A DNA stretch of 12,254 bases from Collinsella sp. (GCA_014871545.1 WGSR01000024.1:1-12254); one strand, 5' to 3'; shown: positions 1 to 6,698, counted from the stretch's first letter. Numbers and translations are program-made. The notes: generated by a model not told the origin, from the letters alone.

Positions 1-157
1 CCTCGCTATACCCCTTTTGCCCGCCCCCGCCGGAGCCACACGGGAGGCAGGTTAACTAATTCGGGCCCGGCATTCAGAAAAGTCAGTGCAGCAAAATGGC
101 GATGCGGATAGCGACATGGGCATGGTTTTCGCTGCGCGCACGGGTCCCCTGGGGAGC

Positions 158-397
158 GCCGTGCATTTTTGGGAGTATTCAGCAAGCCAGGACGGCTGCA
201 TACACGCCGGACACACCATATTGGTCCCAAGGACGCCTTCGACCGGCGATTTGAGTCGGCAGGCAAACCCCGCCAGGACAAAAAGGCATGCTTCGCGCCG
301 CGCCGGACCCCAAAATGACGTCAATCTCCGCAACGTTACTCAGCCGCAGCGGCACCGGCAGAGCTCGCGGTGCTGAATACTCCGTTTTTTGCACGGC
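158..397. repeat. 240-bp element bounded by 27-nt imperfect inverted repeats
   Basis: The left end (158-184) reads GCCGTGCA, then six bases TTTTTG, then GGAGTATTCAGCA. The right end (371-397) is its reverse complement in the outer 8 and inner 13 positions, with only the middle six bases unmatched, so 21 of 27 positions pair. The interior (185-370) has no credible gene. It contains smaller inverted pairs such as AGCC/GGCT near 185 and CGCCGG/CCGGCG within 206-249. The design fits a MITE-like or intergenic repeat unit, or a structured RNA closed by a long stem with a U-rich internal loop. No target-site duplication is evident. Confidence 0.5.
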
Positions 398-508
398 ACG
401 GGCGGGGGTACATCAGGATCAGGAAGAATATCCCAGCCTATTTATGCAATCTGTAATGGGAAGTATGCAAAACACCAAGAGGCAGCATTGCTGATGTCCA
501 AATTGAGC

Positions 509-538
509 GCGCAGGGCAGCGGCGCGTCCGCCCTGCGC
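509..538. other. GC-rich stem-loop
   Basis: GCGCAGGGC (509-517) and GCCCTGCGC (530-538) form a perfect 9-bp stem around a 12-nt loop. Neither strand has a following U-run, so it is not a convincing factor-independent terminator. It sits in the spacer beyond the amidohydrolase terminator. Its role is unknown. Confidence 0.5.
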
Positions 539-587
539 CCAAATCCAGCAGAGCGGGGACGCTCCTAACAAATCCCCACCGGCAAAC

Positions 588-635
588 AAACGCGGCTCGA
601 GCGCTATCCCAAAATAGGCTTCCCGAGCCGCGTTT
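588..635 (-). terminator. Terminator of the YtcJ-like amidohydrolase gene
   Basis: AAACGCGGCTCG (588-599) and CGAGCCGCGTTT (624-635) are perfect 12-bp complements. Inside them, 600-607 can pair with 614-620 with one bulged base, which lengthens the hairpin. On the minus strand the stem ends in a T-rich run (TTTGTTT). It begins 18 nt after the stop codon of the amidohydrolase gene. The position, stem strength and T-run support a factor-independent terminator reading leftwards. Confidence 0.8.
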
Positions 636-653
636 AACGGTACGACATGAATA

Positions 654-2291
654 TTAGTGCTCGTAGATCAAGTTACCTGCCAGGTAGGTGGCCTGAACTT
701 TTGTGGCCTGGAGGTCTTGGGGGTCAACGGTGAGCGGGTTTTGGTCCAGGACTACAAGGTCGGCATACTTGCCGGGCTCCAGGCTGCCGAGGTTTTGCTC
801 GTCGCCCGCTGCGTACGCGCTGCCAAGCGTGTAGTTGCGCAGAGCCGTTGCTGCATCGATGCGCTCGCTCGGCAACCAGCCGCCCTCGGGCCAGTGGCTT
901 TTGGGGTCCTGGCGCGTGATAGCCGTGTAGAGCACGTTCATGCTGGTAACGGGCGTGATAGGGCTGTCGGTACCGAAGGCTTGGCGAATGCCGCGCTGCT
1001 TATAGGTTGCAAACGGCCACATGATGCGGCTGCGCTCCAGGCCCAGATCACGCTCCGGTCCACCCGGGTCGAGTGTAATGTGACAGGGCTGGCTCGAAGC
1101 AACCACGTTGAGCTTGCGCAGGCGATCGATGTCCCCGGGCAGGAGGTTCTCCAGATGCTCGAGCGTGTTATGGCCGCGCTGGGGCAGGCCGTACAGGTCA
1201 GCGGCCTCCTCGAAGATATCCAGCGCGGCATGAATCGCACCGTCACCGATGACGTGGATGCGCACGGTGTGACCGCGCTCCGCGGCCGCCAGAACCAGTT
1301 CGCGCATGCGCTCAGCCGGAACCGTCAGACGGCCCTGGTCGCCCGGGAAGCGCGGATTGGCATAGGGCTCAGTGAGATATGCCGTGTGTTCGCTCGACAC
1401 GCCATCGAAGAACTGCTTGAAACCCGGCGCCGAAAGCAGCGCGTTGTTCGCGTAACGTACCTGGAGCTCTTCTAGACGCGACTGGTCATCCAGCAGCGTG
1501 GGGAACAGATGGACACGAATGCCCAGCTTGCCGGCCGTCTGCAATTTGTCATAGACATCGTCGCGGATAAAGTCGCATCCCGGCATGGGCATGAGCGACA
1601 TGTCGCAGATCGAGGTGATGCCCTGCTCGGCCATGCGCCTCATTTGATCGGCGTAAGCGCTTGCGATGCGATTTTCGCCCAGCCACTCAAGGCAGCGCGG
1701 CAACAGCTGCATGGCAGCCGCTTCGTGAGCAATGCCCGTGAGCTCGCCGTTTGCGTCCTTGTCGTAGCTACCGCCCGCTGGCGGCTCGCTGTCGCGCGTG
1801 ACGCCGAGCGCCTCGAGTGCGCAGCTGTTGAGCCACAGCGTGTGGCCGTCGCCCGAGTACATAACGCAGGGACGATCGGGGAATGCCGCATCGAGCGACG
1901 CCTTGGTAGGATGCTCGGGCGGGTCCCAACGGTAGTCGCGCCAGCCCTGCGTCACAACCCAAGCGTCGTCGGGCAGGTCCTGGGAAAACTCGAGCGCATG
2001 TTGCACCAGTGCCGCCTCGGACGTGCCCATATCCATGAGCATGTACGGCGAGGAGCCAACCGAGGTATGGAAGAAGTGCAGATGCGCGTCATGGAAACCG
2101 GGGCAGACAAACTGCTCGTCGTAGTCGAGAACCGGCGTGGCGGCGGGAGCGGCGGCGATCACGTCATCGGGCGCACCGACTGCGACGATACGGTCGCCTG
2201 CGATGACGATCGCCAACTCGCGGGCGGTATCGATGCCGTCTTGGGCGGTAAAAACGTTCTTGGAGCGGATAATCCGATCGATATGTTGCAT
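654..2291 (-). CDS. YtcJ-like metal-dependent amidohydrolase
   Basis: A 545-residue cytoplasmic enzyme with no signal peptide, of the amidohydrolase superfamily (amidohydrolase 3, YtcJ-like). The metal-site signature FHDAHLH lies at residues 66-72. K292 in FKQFFDG is a candidate carboxylated lysine, followed by HVIGDGAIH at 346-354, LEHL at 377-380 (H379) and GTDSP at 440-444. A C-terminal strand region (LEPGKYADLVVLD, 504-516) matches the usual flanking beta domain. Length is normal for the family. The family hydrolyses amide or related C-N bonds; the substrate here cannot be read from sequence. The reading frame stays open far upstream, but that part is antisense to the M20D gene. I chose the third of three clustered ATGs, with GGGGA 5 nt upstream; a start at 2303 would add four residues. 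It is divergent from the M20D gene and ends at a strong terminator. Confidence 0.88.
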   Translation of the reverse strand: MQHIDRIIRSKNVFTAQDGIDTARELAIVIAGDRIVAVGAPDDVIAAAPAATPVLDYDEQFVCPGFHDAHLHFFHTSVGSSPYMLMDMGTSEAALVQHALEFSQDLPDDAWVVTQGWRDYRWDPPEHPTKASLDAAFPDRPCVMYSGDGHTLWLNSCALEALGVTRDSEPPAGGSYDKDANGELTGIAHEAAAMQLLPRCLEWLGENRIASAYADQMRRMAEQGITSICDMSLMPMPGCDFIRDDVYDKLQTAGKLGIRVHLFPTLLDDQSRLEELQVRYANNALLSAPGFKQFFDGVSSEHTAYLTEPYANPRFPGDQGRLTVPAERMRELVLAAAERGHTVRIHVIGDGAIHAALDIFEEAADLYGLPQRGHNTLEHLENLLPGDIDRLRKLNVVASSQPCHITLDPGGPERDLGLERSRIMWPFATYKQRGIRQAFGTDSPITPVTSMNVLYTAITRQDPKSHWPEGGWLPSERIDAATALRNYTLGSAYAAGDEQNLGSLEPGKYADLVVLDQNPLTVDPQDLQATKVQATYLAGNLIYEH

Positions 2292-2378
2292 GGGCATCCC
2301 CATCTCTGGCAGGAAATTCAACACCCCCGAGTGTACTCCCCCGCCCTTGTAACAAAACCCCAAGCGGCAAACGGCAAC

Positions 2379-2408
2379 TTTACCAGCCCTAGCGGCAGGT
2401 GGCATACT
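2379..2408 (+). promoter_or_regulatory. Possible promoter of the M20D amidohydrolase gene
   Basis: TTTACC (2379-2384, 4 of 6 to consensus) and CATACT (2403-2408, 4 of 6) are separated by 18 bp and lie about 50 nt before the M20D start codon. This is the best sigma-70-like pair in the 168-bp divergent spacer. On the other strand a TACACT box near 2331-2336 could serve the YtcJ-like gene but lacks a good -35 box. All of this is motif matching by eye. Confidence 0.35.
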
Positions 2409-2459
2409 GGAGAAAGCCTGTACGATTTTGCGATCAACCCAGCAAGGAGCAAATCGACC

Positions 2460-3923
2460 ATGACGAAGACCAAGGCACAGCAGATTATGGCGGCGACCGA
2501 GGCTCGCGCGGCAGACGATGTCACCGCGGCCATCCGAGATATCGCCGCCGAGTTTGAGCCCTATATCATCAAGCAGCGCCGGCACTTCCATAAGCACCCG
2601 GAGCTGAGCCTCGCCGAAGAGCGCACAACCTCCGACATCGCCAACCAGCTCGACGCCATGAATATCCCCTATGAGCGCCCCCTTAAGACGGGCCTGGTGG
2701 CGACCCTTCGCGGCACCGCGCCCGACGCCTATCGCGAGGACGGCACGCCGCGGCGCCGCATCCTGCTGCGCGCGGATATCGACGCCCTGCCCGTCACCGA
2801 GCAGACCGGCGAGGAGTTCGCCAGCGTCAACGAGGGCTGCATGCACGCCTGCGGCCACGACTGCCATATCGCCATGATGCTCGGCACGCTGCAGATCCTG
2901 CGCCATATGACCGACGACATCCACGGCGAGGTCCGCATCGTCTTCCAGCCCAGTGAGGAAAACGGCCAGGGCGCGAAACTCATGATCGGCACGGGCGTGC
3001 TCGACGGCGTCGATGGCGCTTACGCCGCGCACATCTGGAGCGAGGTCGATGCCGGCACCGCAAGCTGCGAGCCCGGCCCGCGCATGGCCAATACCGACTG
3101 GTTCCGCATCGATGTCCGCGGCACCTCGTGCCACGGCGCCATGCCCCAGCGCGGCCACGACGCCGTCATGGTTGCCGCCGAGATCGTCAATGCCCTGCAG
3201 ACCATCGTCTCGCGCGAAATCAGCCCCTACGAGCCGGCCGTCATCACCGTCGGCGAGCTGCATGGCGGCACCGCGCGCAACGTTATCGCCGGCACGGCCT
3301 ACCTCGCCGGCACAGTGCGCACCTACGGCGATTCGACCCACGAGGAAATGCCGGAGCTTATGCGCCGCATCGTGGAGCATACTGCGGCCGCCTTGGGCGC
3401 CGAGGCAGAGCTCACCGACTACACCATCGCCAACTACAAGGTCGAAAACGACGCGGGCTCGAGCGAGCGCTGCCGTCAGGCTGTAATTAAGTGTCTGGGC
3501 CCCGCCGGCCAAGGCCATTATCGCGGCACGCTTTCGGGCGAGGATTTTTCGGAGTACCTGCGCCGCGTACCGGGCGTGCTCGCCTTTGTAGGTACGCGCA
3601 ACCCCAAGATTGGCGCCACGTACGCCCAACATTCCTGCTTTTACAAGATCGACGAGAGCGTGCTGGCCAAGGGCTCCATGGTGGCAGCCCAGTATGCTAT
3701 CGACTTTTTGGCCGAGCCCACGCAAGAGGAGCTCGACGGCCCCACGATCGCCGCGGTTGCCGAGACCAACCCCGACTTGGCCGCCAAGCTGCGCTCTGCC
3801 AAGGCCACGGCCGCTGAGGCGCGCGACGCCATGCACGATGCTCGCACCGCCCGCCATGCTGCAATCAAGGGCATCCACGATGCGCGGGCTGCCGCTCGCC
3901 ACGAGGAAAAGCGCGACGAGTAG
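2460..3923 (+). CDS. M20D family amidohydrolase/peptidase with C-terminal tail
   Basis: A 487-residue enzyme of the M20D metallopeptidase group (HipO/AbgB/plant ILL-type aminoacylases), which removes acyl groups from N-acyl amino acids or cleaves short amidated substrates using two metal ions. Family motifs are intact: RRHFHKHPELS (40-50), RADIDALP (104-111), HACGHDCH (129-136), EEN (166-168). Expected ligands by family comparison are C131, H133, E167, H191 and H391. The dimerisation insert covers roughly 210-325. The catalytic part ends near residue 420; a further 65 residues rich in Ala, Arg, His and Asp are unusual. The ATG at 2460 follows AAGGAG (2444-2449) by 10 nt. The same frame is open upstream to 1509, but that part is antisense to the YtcJ-like gene. 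Soluble and probably cytoplasmic; exact substrate unknown. A strong terminator follows. Confidence 0.92.
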   Translation: MTKTKAQQIMAATEARAADDVTAAIRDIAAEFEPYIIKQRRHFHKHPELSLAEERTTSDIANQLDAMNIPYERPLKTGLVATLRGTAPDAYREDGTPRRRILLRADIDALPVTEQTGEEFASVNEGCMHACGHDCHIAMMLGTLQILRHMTDDIHGEVRIVFQPSEENGQGAKLMIGTGVLDGVDGAYAAHIWSEVDAGTASCEPGPRMANTDWFRIDVRGTSCHGAMPQRGHDAVMVAAEIVNALQTIVSREISPYEPAVITVGELHGGTARNVIAGTAYLAGTVRTYGDSTHEEMPELMRRIVEHTAAALGAEAELTDYTIANYKVENDAGSSERCRQAVIKCLGPAGQGHYRGTLSGEDFSEYLRRVPGVLAFVGTRNPKIGATYAQHSCFYKIDESVLAKGSMVAAQYAIDFLAEPTQEELDGPTIAAVAETNPDLAAKLRSAKATAAEARDAMHDARTARHAAIKGIHDARAAARHEEKRDE

Positions 3924-3958
3924 CCGTCACGCCCATCCATAACAGCCTGGCTAAAGCA

Positions 3959-3997
3959 AAGCGGGGGCGGACGTTATCTCAACGTTCGCCCCCGCTT
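3959..3997. terminator. Shared terminator between convergent M20D and DUF2752 genes
   Basis: Two 17-nt arms (3959-3975 and 3981-3997) pair along their full length apart from one G-T position, around a 5-nt loop. The core is GCGGGGGCG/CGCCCCCGC. Flanking AA on the left and TT on the right give T-runs in both directions: TTTGCTTT on the minus strand, and TTATGTGT plus a later TTTTT on the plus strand. It sits between the stop of the M20D gene (3923) and that of the DUF2752 gene (4030), which are convergent, so it can terminate both. Confidence 0.85.
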
Positions 3998-4029
3998 ATG
4001 TGTCGACCGTTTTTCTAGCGCGTCCTCCG

Positions 4030-4506
4030 TCACGCCAGGTAAGAGCGAAGGATGGTGAGCCAGCGTGGGGGTTCGAGGTGGATGATATCGTCGGGAACTC
4101 CGGCGGGCGCATAGCCGCCAAAGAGCAGACCGGCATCTGCCGGATTGATGAGGCGCACGATCCATACGACGACGACCAGCACGCACAACACGGTGACCGC
4201 AATGTCGATACCACGCTTTAGCTTGCTCGATGCCACCTCCTCGCGCACGAACGCGAGCACAAACGCAATCGGCACCACCCAAAACAGCGGATGGTAGGCA
4301 AAGGCAGCCGCATAATCGAGGCGCAGCGCCGCCAGCCACGCCCTCGTCATGCCGCATCCCGGACAAGGAATGCCCGTCATCAATCGAAAAATGCAGCCAA
4401 TGTCGAGCAGGTAGAGCGCGAGCCAGGCGACAAAGAGCGCGCCGGTGCAAAAAAGGGCGCGGCGAAGGAGCTCTGCCGTGCCCCTATGTCCCTGGGAGCT
4501 GTTCAC
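4030..4506 (-). CDS. DUF2752 family membrane protein
   Basis: A 158-residue integral membrane protein. The DUF2752 hallmark is clear: CPGCGMTR at residues 48-55 after a hydrophobic segment (about 16-40), followed by a short amphipathic stretch and two more membrane spans (about 68-87 and 101-120). The family has no established biochemical role; the two cysteines resemble a metal or redox pair. I place the start at a GTG (4506), 13 nt after the stop of the upstream DUF4234 gene, with AAGGG four bases before it. An ATG at 4566 in the same frame would overlap the upstream gene by 47 nt and add 20 residues with no ribosome site. The tight spacing indicates co-transcription with the zinc-ribbon/DUF4234 gene. 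It is the last gene before the shared terminator. Confidence 0.85.
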   Translation of the reverse strand: MNSSQGHRGTAELLRRALFCTGALFVAWLALYLLDIGCIFRLMTGIPCPGCGMTRAWLAALRLDYAAAFAYHPLFWVVPIAFVLAFVREEVASSKLKRGIDIAVTVLCVLVVVVWIVRLINPADAGLLFGGYAPAGVPDDIIHLEPPRWLTILRSYLA

Positions 4507-4519
4507 GCCGCCCTTATTG

Positions 4520-5128
4520 TTAGGCACGAGCGCCAAGGCGAGTGTTGTAAGCCGTTGCCATGGCATTGGTATTATTGATGACGATGTTCATAGCGAAGAT
4601 GGGACCAAGGCCGCACAGGAGCGCGCCGAAGATCTGCCACAGAAGAACGGTGGTGCCGTTTTCCTGGAACACCAGGCCGTAGCGAGGAGCGTTGGCCTGC
4701 AGGCGGTTGCCAATCTTGTAATACCAGTAGTACGCGTAGAAGCCGCAGGTCACAAACGATAGAAGGATGAATTCCGCCAGACCCGGCGTGTAATCGCCGT
4801 CATCCTGACACAACGTGTTGACGTCGCGTGCCAAGCAATACAGGAAGTAGAACGAATAGATACCGCAGGTCACAAGAGAGAGCAGCAGCCAGCCGATCAG
4901 GCTGCGGTCAGCCTTAATGGGGCCATAGCCCATCGGAGCGGATGCGGACTGTTGGGCGTATTGACCGGTGTACTGCTGCTGAGGCTGGGGCGCGGGCTGA
5001 ATAGCCTGGGCCGGAGCGGGCTGGGGCTGCGGGGCCGCAGCGGCAGAAGCGGCACCAACGGCGGATCCGCAAACAGGGCAGAATTTGGCATCATCCGAAA
5101 TGGGAGAACCACAAGTGGGACAGAACAT
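4520..5128 (-). CDS. Zinc-ribbon protein with DUF4234 membrane domain
   Basis: A 202-residue protein. The N-terminus is a two-knuckle zinc ribbon (C3, C6, C17, C20), followed by a Pro/Gln/Ala-rich flexible linker (about 25-70). A DUF4234-type membrane domain follows, with spans near 76-99, 117-137 and 160-182. Two of these spans look duplicated: SLVTCGIYSFYF (84-95) and SFVTCGFYAYYW (124-135). The zinc ribbon should face the cytoplasm. The function of this domain combination is not established; a sensory, scaffold or envelope role is a guess. The ATG is 6 nt after AAGGAG (5135-5140). It is the first gene of a unit with DUF2752, and its upstream spacer holds several palindromes. It shares architecture with the 437-residue protein encoded just upstream. 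Confidence 0.85.
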   Translation of the reverse strand: MFCPTCGSPISDDAKFCPVCGSAVGAASAAAAPQPQPAPAQAIQPAPQPQQQYTGQYAQQSASAPMGYGPIKADRSLIGWLLLSLVTCGIYSFYFLYCLARDVNTLCQDDGDYTPGLAEFILLSFVTCGFYAYYWYYKIGNRLQANAPRYGLVFQENGTTVLLWQIFGALLCGLGPIFAMNIVINNTNAMATAYNTRLGARA

Positions 5129-5145
5129 GAGCCTCTCCTTTTCCT

Positions 5146-5162
5146 AAGGCGTCGCACGCCTT
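5146..5162. promoter_or_regulatory. Inverted repeat next to the DUF4234 ribosome site
   Basis: AAGGCGT (5146-5152) and ACGCCTT (5156-5162) are perfect 7-bp arms around a 3-bp centre, 5 nt upstream of the AAGGAG ribosome site of the DUF4234 gene. It could be an operator or a hairpin in the leader that affects translation. No T-run follows, so it is not a terminator. Confidence 0.4.
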
Positions 5163-5203
5163 CAAACCTTACACGTCTACGTTCTCAACAATAGCCGCGA
5201 CGT

Positions 5204-5236
5204 TGTTGCGCAACATTGACCAATTTCCGAGAAATT
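5204..5236. promoter_or_regulatory. Pair of palindromes upstream of the DUF4234 gene
   Basis: TGTTGCGCAACA (5204-5215) is a perfect 12-bp palindrome. AATTTC-CGA-GAAATT (5222-5236) is a second one with 6-bp arms. They lie between the terminator of the larger zinc-ribbon gene and the start of the DUF4234 gene, where its promoter must be. They are candidate transcription factor sites. I could not identify a good -10/-35 pair here. Confidence 0.4.
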
Positions 5237-5280
5237 TTGCTGCAACCGTTTTCCCAGGCATTTTCTTGCTTTCGCAGTAG

Positions 5281-5316
5281 AAAAAGGCACCCCGGGCTCA
5301 GTTGCCCAGGGCGCCT
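5281..5316 (-). terminator. Terminator of the larger zinc-ribbon membrane protein gene
   Basis: On the minus strand, 13-nt arms (5304-5316 and 5285-5297) pair throughout with two G-U positions, around a 6-nt loop, and run straight into TTTTT. The hairpin starts 7 nt after the stop codon. This is a textbook factor-independent terminator. It implies that the DUF4234/DUF2752 unit downstream mainly uses its own promoter. Confidence 0.88.
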
Positions 5317-5323
5317 CGACCGG

Positions 5324-6637
5324 CTATTCGGTTTGATTGTTTTCGGCAGCAGGATTATCGCCCGGCTCATCCGCCGGCGTGGCAACGGCATTCCAATCGG
5401 GTTCCGCAGGCGTCGCCTCGGGCGCCGGTACGGGGACAGGAGCAGGTGCCGGGGCAGGGGCAGGCGCGGGTGCCGGGGCAGGTGCAGGCGCGGGTGCCGG
5501 GGCAGGCGCAGCACCAGTGGCTGCCGTGGGATTGAATCCCGCAGGAGCAGGCTTCTTCTCACCCGGGAGCACAAAAGTCAAAACGTCGTCCTTGTCCTCA
5601 TCGGCCCATTCGCTTGCATAACGTGCAGCCCAATAGCCAACGGCACGGTGCTTGAGCATCTTGCCAAAGACCGTAAGGAACACCGTGACGAATGCAATCA
5701 GCACCAGGAACAATACGAGCGTGACACCACCGGCGGTAACAATCGCCTCGATACCCGTGGGGCGATAGTAATAGCCGTACGCGCCAATTCCGGCGATGGC
5801 ACCAAAGACAGCTGTCAAGATCCACGTAATGGCGTTGGAAACCAGGCCCGTCAAAAACTCCGGAAGGAACGAAGCGCAGAACAGCTTGGTCTTGTTGTGC
5901 TTAAACGCCGCCCAGACCTTATCGAGCGAAAACGCGCTCTCGACGCGACCGGTCACCGCAAAATGCATCACGGCAATGTCGGCGAACATCTTAAAGAAGA
6001 CACCCAGAATCGCCGAGGCAATCAGCGCCAGGACAAGCAGGCCGAGCGAACCGAACAGCGCAGCCTCGAGCGCATAAGAGCCGTAATAAGAATACGAGCC
6101 CGCGGCACCAATTACCACGCCCTCCACCAGCGAAAGCACAACACCGATCACGGGAATGGCAGCGATAACCTCGAGCACGACCGAAATAACTCTCGAAAAG
6201 ACTCCGAGGCCAAACGACGTGGAACGCATCAACGGACGCTCCATGCCGTCATCGATCTTAAGCGACAGATCGCGACCCCATTCGATGCCAAAGCCCGAAC
6301 CGCACACGCTCGCCACGTAGGCGGCCAAAAAGCCGATGGCAGCCGCAATACCGCCGATAACGGGGATGAACAGAACGAGTACCGACACGGCACAGATAAG
6401 CGCCGGCAAAAAAGCGATCTGACACACGCGCTGCAGCACGCCCGGAGTCTTGGTCATATCCTCAAACGCCTGAGCCACACAGCCCTTGGACGCGCTCATG
6501 GGAGGCTGAGGGACAAATTGCTGAGGCTGAGGCTGACCCTGAGGCGCGGAAGCTGCAGCACCGGCATTAGGAGCGCCGCACACACCGCAGAACTTGTCGT
6601 TATCGCCCATAGGGGCGCCACACTGCGAACAAAACAT
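5324..6637 (-). CDS. Zinc-ribbon polytopic membrane protein with Ala-Pro tail
   Basis: A 437-residue protein. A zinc ribbon (C3, C6, C17, C20) is followed by a Gln/Pro linker (31-50), then a long hydrophobic region with about six spans: roughly 75-95, 98-118, 145-172, 195-222, 262-290 and 303-325. The tail has an alternating Ala-Pro stretch (about 377-404) and an acidic end. The layout recalls DUF4013-like membrane proteins, but I cannot assign the family firmly and the function is unknown. I chose the ATG at 6637, because AAGGG lies 9 nt before it and the resulting MFC start matches the sister gene at 5128. An ATG three codons earlier abuts that same AAGGG and is unlikely. It is separated from the DUF4234 gene by a strong terminator. 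The Ala-Pro run is encoded by tandem DNA repeats. Confidence 0.8.
   Translation of the reverse strand: MFCSQCGAPMGDNDKFCGVCGAPNAGAAASAPQGQPQPQQFVPQPPMSASKGCVAQAFEDMTKTPGVLQRVCQIAFLPALICAVSVLVLFIPVIGGIAAAIGFLAAYVASVCGSGFGIEWGRDLSLKIDDGMERPLMRSTSFGLGVFSRVISVVLEVIAAIPVIGVVLSLVEGVVIGAAGSYSYYGSYALEAALFGSLGLLVLALIASAILGVFFKMFADIAVMHFAVTGRVESAFSLDKVWAAFKHNKTKLFCASFLPEFLTGLVSNAITWILTAVFGAIAGIGAYGYYYRPTGIEAIVTAGGVTLVLFLVLIAFVTVFLTVFGKMLKHRAVGYWAARYASEWADEDKDDVLTFVLPGEKKPAPAGFNPTAATGAAPAPAPAPAPAPAPAPAPAPAPAPVPVPAPEATPAEPDWNAVATPADEPGDNPAAENNQTE
5444..5515. repeat. Three 24-bp tandem repeats encoding an Ala-Pro run
   Basis: Units at 5444-5467, 5468-5491 and 5492-5515 share GGTGCCGGGGCAGG and differ at a few positions each. 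The unit length is a multiple of three, so gain or loss would keep the frame and change the Ala-Pro tail by eight residues per unit. They lie inside the zinc-ribbon polytopic protein gene. Confidence 0.75.
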
Positions 6638-6698
6638 CGAAATCATCCCTTCGTATCTTGAGCGAATCACCTGGATCGCAAACGATGTCTTTGGCATC

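Larger units (their letters stand above)
1..587. other. Non-coding stretch without a convincing gene
   Basis: No reading frame here looks like a protein gene. The open frames are short (under 100 codons), overlap one another on both strands, lack a good ribosome binding site and show no recognisable domain. The stretch does hold a segment bounded by inverted repeats (158-397), a GC-rich hairpin (509-538) and two TATGCAA words 21 bp apart (443-449 and 464-470). It lies beyond the terminator of the amidohydrolase gene, so it is probably an intergenic spacer or a degenerate or repetitive element. A small unstudied RNA or very short peptide cannot be excluded. Confidence 0.6.

Noticed and set aside
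6..394. Several overlapping short frames at the left edge on both strands
   Set aside because: None has a ribosome site or recognisable domain, they contradict one another, and the region is better explained by the inverted-repeat element.
1509..2459. Upstream extension of the M20D frame on the plus strand
   Set aside because: It lies antisense to the YtcJ-like gene and has no family similarity. A strong ribosome site sits before the ATG at 2460, directly ahead of the conserved domain.
2304..3902. A minus-strand frame that extends the YtcJ-like gene by over 500 codons across the M20D gene
   Set aside because: The extension is exactly antisense to a well-conserved M20D gene with all motifs intact. 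It is low-complexity (Gly/Ala/Val/Asp/His) as expected from the complement of GC-rich codons, and shows no domain. The amidohydrolase domain begins only after 2303.
4507..4566. Upstream ATG start for the DUF2752 protein at 4566
   Set aside because: It would overlap the DUF4234 gene by 47 nt and lacks a ribosome site, while the GTG at 4506 has AAGGG just before it and follows the upstream stop by 13 nt.
5444..5515. CRISPR-like repeat array
   Set aside because: The repeats are contiguous with no unique spacers, lie in frame within a gene and simply encode an Ala-Pro run.
5216..6661. Long plus-strand frame opposite the zinc-ribbon polytopic gene, rich in Arg and Gly
   Set aside because: It is the complement of a hydrophobic membrane-protein gene with clear start, ribosome site and terminator. 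The composition is that of a shadow frame.
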